A stretch of 64,000 bases of DNA from DATMER01 sp963741305 (GTDB taxonomy: Bacteria > Acidobacteriota > Thermoanaerobaculia > Multivoradales > UBA5704). Under the pieces are notes generated by a model. That model was given only the letters and a program-made list of their open reading frames with translations, ran no database searches and was not told the DNA's origin. A program made the position numbers and the translations under genes. Where the stretch lies: assembly GCA_963741305.1 (NCBI GenBank), contig CAVUHL010000003.1:5022001-5086000 (forward strand), read 5' to 3'. Positions 60,987 to 64,000 of the stretch are shown piece after piece. The stretch's first letter is position 1. The number at the start of each line of letters is the position of its first letter.

Positions 60987-62192
60987 ATGAAAGCCTTCCT
61001 CCTCATCCTCGCCCTGTTCGTCCCCCTCCAAGCCTGGGGCGCAGCCAGCGAGTGGGCGGAGAACGCGGAGTCCCGCGTCCGGCTCGTGACGCCGTGGCAG
61101 GTCGCTCCGCAGAGCGGCGAGCTGCGGCTGGGTCTGCACTTCAAGCTCGCGCCAGAGTGGCACGTCTACTGGAAGAACAGCGGCGATGCCGGCTTCCCGC
61201 CGGTTGTGGTCTTTCAGAATCTTGGGGAGACCGAGCTGCTCTGGCCCGCGCCCGAGCGCTTCGAGCTGCCGGGAGACCTGGTCGCCTTCGGCTATGCGGA
61301 CGAGGTGGTCTACCCGGTGAGAGCAAAGGTCGACTCGCAGGCCGACCGTCTGCGCCTGGTAGCCGATGTGGACTACCTGGTCTGCAAGGTGGACTGCGTC
61401 CCCTACCGTTACACGCTCACCCTCGATCAGCCTCTGGGCTCTCCCGTTCCGGACACTGAAACCACCCCGCTGATCGACCGCGCCTGGGCGAGCGTCCCGA
61501 CTCCCCCAGGCCAAGGCGTTACCACCACCGCGGCCCTGGATATGAGCCGGCCCTCCGCGCCGTTCCTGGAAGTCCGCGTCGAAGGCGCCCAGCCGGGGCC
61601 GGACAGCGAGCTCTTCCTGGAAAGCCACGAGGCCTTCGACACCGGCAAGCCGGTTCCCAGGGCCACGGACGGCGGCGTGATCTACCGCGTCCCCCTGAAG
61701 CCCCGGGAGGAGGGGAAGGTGCCGTTCACGACCACGGTCGGCTGGACGGTCACCCACCTCGTCCGCAACGGAAAGCCGCTCAACCTGGAGTCCCGGCAGG
61801 AGATCGGCCGGAAGGAGGCAGAGGCGCGGGCCTCCTTGAGCAGTCCAATGCTTACCGCCGGGCTCGCGGTCGCCTCGGCCCTGCTCGCCCTCGGCCTCTG
61901 GGGGCTGCTCTTCCCAGCCGCGTCCGACGGGTACGGTAGGATGCTGCTGGGCTTCGTGGCCGCGGCGGCCACGGTGGGCCTGCTCTACCTGCTCTCCCGG
62001 CAGGTCCGTCCCGAGGGGCTTGCAGCCGTGGAGCTGGCCCTGCTGGCCATGGGCCTCTGCGCCTGGCTCCGCCGCCGGTCCGGCAGGACGCTGCGGATCG
62101 GCCTTCTCGTCGCCCTGCTCGGTTGCGCCCTGGCCGTGCCATGGCTCGCCGAGCGCAACCGGATCCCCGGAGACCTGATTACCCAAGCCTGA
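60987..62192 (+). CDS. DsbD N-terminal-domain-like membrane protein
   Basis: The 401-residue protein has a signal peptide (FLLILALFVPLQAWGA) and an extracytoplasmic domain similar to the DsbD/ScsB N-terminal region: GELRLGLHFKLAPEWHVYWK, GFGYADEVVYPV-type strand, then CKVDCVPYRYTLTL with a paired cysteine motif. After residue 285 come about four membrane helices (LTAGLAVASALLALGLWGLL onward). The eight-helix redox core of true DsbD and its CxxC-bearing C-terminal domain are missing. It lies 18 bases upstream of a secreted thioredoxin-like gene, suggesting they form one redox unit outside the cytosol. Confidence 0.75.
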   Translation: MKAFLLILALFVPLQAWGAASEWAENAESRVRLVTPWQVAPQSGELRLGLHFKLAPEWHVYWKNSGDAGFPPVVVFQNLGETELLWPAPERFELPGDLVAFGYADEVVYPVRAKVDSQADRLRLVADVDYLVCKVDCVPYRYTLTLDQPLGSPVPDTETTPLIDRAWASVPTPPGQGVTTTAALDMSRPSAPFLEVRVEGAQPGPDSELFLESHEAFDTGKPVPRATDGGVIYRVPLKPREEGKVPFTTTVGWTVTHLVRNGKPLNLESRQEIGRKEAEARASLSSPMLTAGLAVASALLALGLWGLLFPAASDGYGRMLLGFVAAAATVGLLYLLSRQVRPEGLAAVELALLAMGLCAWLRRRSGRTLRIGLLVALLGCALAVPWLAERNRIPGDLITQA

Positions 62193-62210
62193 ACCCATAG
62201 GAGGTTACCG

Positions 62211-62807
62211 ATGAAGAAAGCTACTCTGACGATGCTGCTCCTGCTCGCCCTGACTGCCGGCCCGGCCCTGGCCGGCGGCGCAGTGGGCGAGGCCGCTCCC
62301 GCCTTCTCGCTCAAGGGCATCGACGGCAAGACCTATTCGCTGGCCGACTACAAGGGCAAGGTCGTCGTCCTCGAGTGGGTCAACCCCAACTGCCCGTTCT
62401 CGGACCGCCACGCCAAGGAGAAGACCATGAGCAACCTGGTCAAGAAGCACGGCAATGGCGGGGTTGTCTGGCTGGGGATCAACAGCACGAGCGCCAGCCA
62501 CTCGAACTTCCTCCAGCCGGCCGAGCACAAGGCCTGGGCGGACAAGAACGGCGTCAACTACGCGGTGCTCTATGACGAGACCGGCAAGGTGGCCAAGGCC
62601 TACGATGCCAAGACCACGCCGCACATGTTCATCGTCGACGAGCAGGGAAAGATCGCCTACAACGGCGCGATCGACGACGATCCGAGCGGCCGCACCGCCG
62701 CCGCCCAGCGGACGAACTACGTGGACGGCGGCCTGATCGCCGAGCTGGCCAACAAGAAGCTCGACCCGGCGGCTACGAAGCCGTACGGCTGCTCTATCAA
62801 GTACTGA
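62211..62807 (+). CDS. Secreted thioredoxin-like (redoxin) protein
   Basis: The 198-residue protein has a signal peptide (ATLTMLLLLALTAGPALAG) and a thioredoxin-fold core: AAPAFSLKGIDGKTYSLADY, VVVLEWVNPNCPFSDRHA and AKTTPHMFIVDEQGKIAYNG. The active-site position reads NPNCPF, with one cysteine where TlpA-like proteins have CxxC, so it may act like a one-Cys peroxiredoxin-type redoxin. A second conserved Cys lies near the end in KPYGCSIKY. AGGAGG precedes the ATG. It is probably co-transcribed with the DsbD-N-like gene. A C-rich repeat follows the stop. Confidence 0.87.
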   Translation: MKKATLTMLLLLALTAGPALAGGAVGEAAPAFSLKGIDGKTYSLADYKGKVVVLEWVNPNCPFSDRHAKEKTMSNLVKKHGNGGVVWLGINSTSASHSNFLQPAEHKAWADKNGVNYAVLYDETGKVAKAYDAKTTPHMFIVDEQGKIAYNGAIDDDPSGRTAAAQRTNYVDGGLIAELANKKLDPAATKPYGCSIKY

Positions 62808-62817
62808 TCCCCTCCGG

Positions 62818-62872
62818 TTGATCCCATCCCCCCTCTCCCCATCCCTCTCCCCCGCCTGCGCGGGGGAGAGGG
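62818..62872. repeat. C-rich palindromic interspersed repeat, copy 3
   Basis: TTGATCCCATCCC lead, then CCCTCTCCCCCG (62843-62854) pairing with CGGGGGAGAGGG (62861-62872). Closest to copy 2 when that copy is reversed. Confidence 0.78.
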
Positions 62873-62896
62873 GGCCAGACTTATTTCAGTCAAGGC

Positions 62897-62925
62897 TTGA
62901 CTATCCTCCGTTCCGGCTCTAACCT
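62897..62925 (+). promoter_or_regulatory. Sigma-70-type promoter for the 109-residue gene
   Basis: TTGACT (62897-62902) and TAACCT (62920-62925) with a 17-base spacer, about 104 bases before the ATG at 63029. The leader is T-rich and may be regulatory, but I see no recognisable riboswitch. Confidence 0.4.
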
Positions 62926-63028
62926 TTCTTCTGGTTTCGTTTCTCTTGTTTTTGGATAGAGGCGCACGCTGTCGGGTCGAGAGACCGGCATACGTTCAGG
63001 CTCTTTATTCGAAAAAGGAGAGATTCGA

Positions 63029-63358
63029 ATGACTTACACACAGGATGGAATCATGGCGCAGGTCTACGTGGCCTTCGGCCAGGGGACCGGCGCGATCCGG
63101 GTTTCACAAGAAGCAGCCCTCGAGTTGCACCGCTGGTATTACAATGCCATCACACCCGCTGTCGTAGCTGACTGGGGGACCGTTGCGCTTCAGGTGCTGG
63201 ACCGCATCCGTGCGATCGGCAGCCTGGCGGCCCTGAAGGCGATCCTGCAGGGTTCCCCCACCATCACCGTGATGCTGGTCTATGAAGCGGCTGTGCAGGT
63301 TCAGCTCGAATCGGATACACCCATTTGCCCGCTGGTACCCTCACCTCCCTCCCTCTGA
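63029..63358 (+). CDS. Orphan 109-residue protein
   Basis: A strong AAAGGAGAG site precedes the ATG. The product (MTYTQDGIMAQVYVAFGQGT onward) has no signal peptide or membrane helix; it is mainly helical with conserved-looking Trp/Tyr (ELHRWYYNAITPAVVADWG). It ends in a Pro-rich tail, PLVPSPPSL. No family was recognised. Its last 34 bases overlap the start of the next gene in another frame, which suggests coupling. A putative promoter lies about 100 bases upstream. Codon use is similar to that of its neighbours. Confidence 0.6.
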   Translation: MTYTQDGIMAQVYVAFGQGTGAIRVSQEAALELHRWYYNAITPAVVADWGTVALQVLDRIRAIGSLAALKAILQGSPTITVMLVYEAAVQVQLESDTPICPLVPSPPSL

Positions 63359-64000
63359 ACCTGCGCTTCTTCGCCGAAGCGGCGCTGAGCAAAGGCCTCT
63401 GGAAACGGGTGCTCCCGCTCCTCGCCTTGATCAAGGCGGGAGCGGGGCTCCTTGCCCTCTTCGTGGTCCAAGGCGGGATCACTGACCCCGTCTACCTCTG
63501 GTACTTCCACGCGGTCTTTGCCGTACCGTTCCTGGCCACCGGCATCTTCCTGATCTTCGCCAACCGCGGCGACGTCCGGGCCGAGAACCTCGGCAGCTTC
63601 TTCCTCATGGCGGCCACCGCCTTCCTCAACCGGCCGATGCGCACGTTCTGGAAGCTCCACTATCCCGGCGCCGGCCTGATGGAATTCCTCGACGCACTGG
63701 AGATGGACGCCTTCATGGCCTACTTCCTCTGGTGCTTCGCCCGCGACTTCCCACACCCGCTGGTCTCCCAGAAGGCGCAGCGCCGGATCCGCGCGGCCGT
63801 GCTCACCAGCCTGAGGGCGGGCCTGGTGCTCTTCGCGCTCAACCTGCTCTTTTTTATCGTGGACTCCAAGCAGTTGGAGAAGCTCGTCCCCACGCGCGGC
63901 CAAGGGATCTACTACGGCATCCTGCTGCCGCTGACCACGGCGGCATTCGTCTTCCTGTACTGGCGGTCCCGCCATTGTCACGGGACCGAGCAGCGCCGGG
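63325..64000 (+). CDS. Multi-pass membrane protein, cut by window end
   Basis: The frame is open from 63286 past 64000. From NLRFFAEAALSKGLWKRVLP on, it encodes about six hydrophobic segments: LLALIKAGAGLLALFVV, YFHAVFAVPFLATGIFLIFA, AGLVLFALNLLFFIV and YGILLPLTTAAFVFLYW among them. No ATG or GTG is available; the only in-frame candidates are TTG 63325 and CTG 63355 at the stop of the preceding gene. Either a rare start with translational coupling is used, or the true 5' end has a frameshift. The family was not recognised. Confidence 0.55.
   Translation, partial: MPAGTLTSLPLNLRFFAEAALSKGLWKRVLPLLALIKAGAGLLALFVVQGGITDPVYLWYFHAVFAVPFLATGIFLIFANRGDVRAENLGSFFLMAATAFLNRPMRTFWKLHYPGAGLMEFLDALEMDAFMAYFLWCFARDFPHPLVSQKAQRRIRAAVLTSLRAGLVLFALNLLFFIVDSKQLEKLVPTRGQGIYYGILLPLTTAAFVFLYWRSRHCHGTEQRR

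Overview
The window is about 64 kb of GC-rich bacterial chromosome with short intergenic gaps and genes on both strands. No rRNA, tRNA or CRISPR array was recognised. The gene style points to Acidobacteriota, perhaps a Thermoanaerobaculia-like lineage: TPR/CHAT lipoproteins next to ECF-type sigma factors, soluble HC2 zinc-finger/TPR proteins, ABC-2 permeases fused to M1 peptidase domains, and large secreted propeller proteins ending in a PCRxLDTR-type domain. This assignment is an inference from gene content, not from a marker gene.

Layout. 1-940: 3'-truncated dinB on the minus strand. 1040-5766: a putative signalling module of TPR-CHAT lipoprotein, ECF-like sigma factor, single-pass anti-sigma-like protein and a 48-residue peptide, with overlapping or closely spaced genes. 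5907-7741: a small membrane protein converging on fumC. 7.8-9.45 kb: an IS110/IS1111-type element with a long non-coding right flank and a pair of inverted repeats. 9.45-15.9 kb: a decayed aminotransferase, a coiled-coil membrane protein, htpG with a good sigma-70 promoter, uppS, a winged-helix/membrane-protein pair with a palindromic operator candidate, and a rhodanese-sufE pair. 16.1-20.9 kb: a secreted mini-protein with an HC2/TPR partner, then stress-type genes (DUF892 ferritin-like, HPF fused to a cold-shock domain), a Uma2 nuclease and DUF1684. 20.9-27.1 kb: a DCC redox protein, an ABC ATPase, an ABC permease/M1 peptidase gene broken by one in-frame amber codon, and a PRC-barrel protein ending at a strong terminator. 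27.2-35.2 kb: a secreted beta-helix protein, threonine dehydratase, a scarred region (N-terminally altered DUF1772, a TonB-receptor tail, a degenerate 21-bp repeat array), and an Lhr-type helicase.

35.3-52.7 kb is the most distinctive region. It holds five tandem paralogous secreted proteins built from propeller-like repeats. Four carry 16 units each by my count, and the fifth is frameshifted and shortened. A second copy of the secreted mini-protein plus HC2/TPR pair sits between paralogs three and four. The two mini-proteins share a C-terminal pattern, GxEGxx(V/L)DPxG, which I do not recognise from any described system.

52.7-64 kb: a two-domain KaiC-like ATPase overlapping a hybrid histidine kinase, a small membrane protein, an APP1-type phosphatase, a nitrilase, a glycosyltransferase-like protein, a 21-bp tandem repeat array at the convergence with mtaB, a DsbD-N-like/thioredoxin-like redox pair, a 109-residue orphan and a membrane protein cut by the window end. 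A palindromic C-rich interspersed repeat occurs three times, each time just downstream of a gene.
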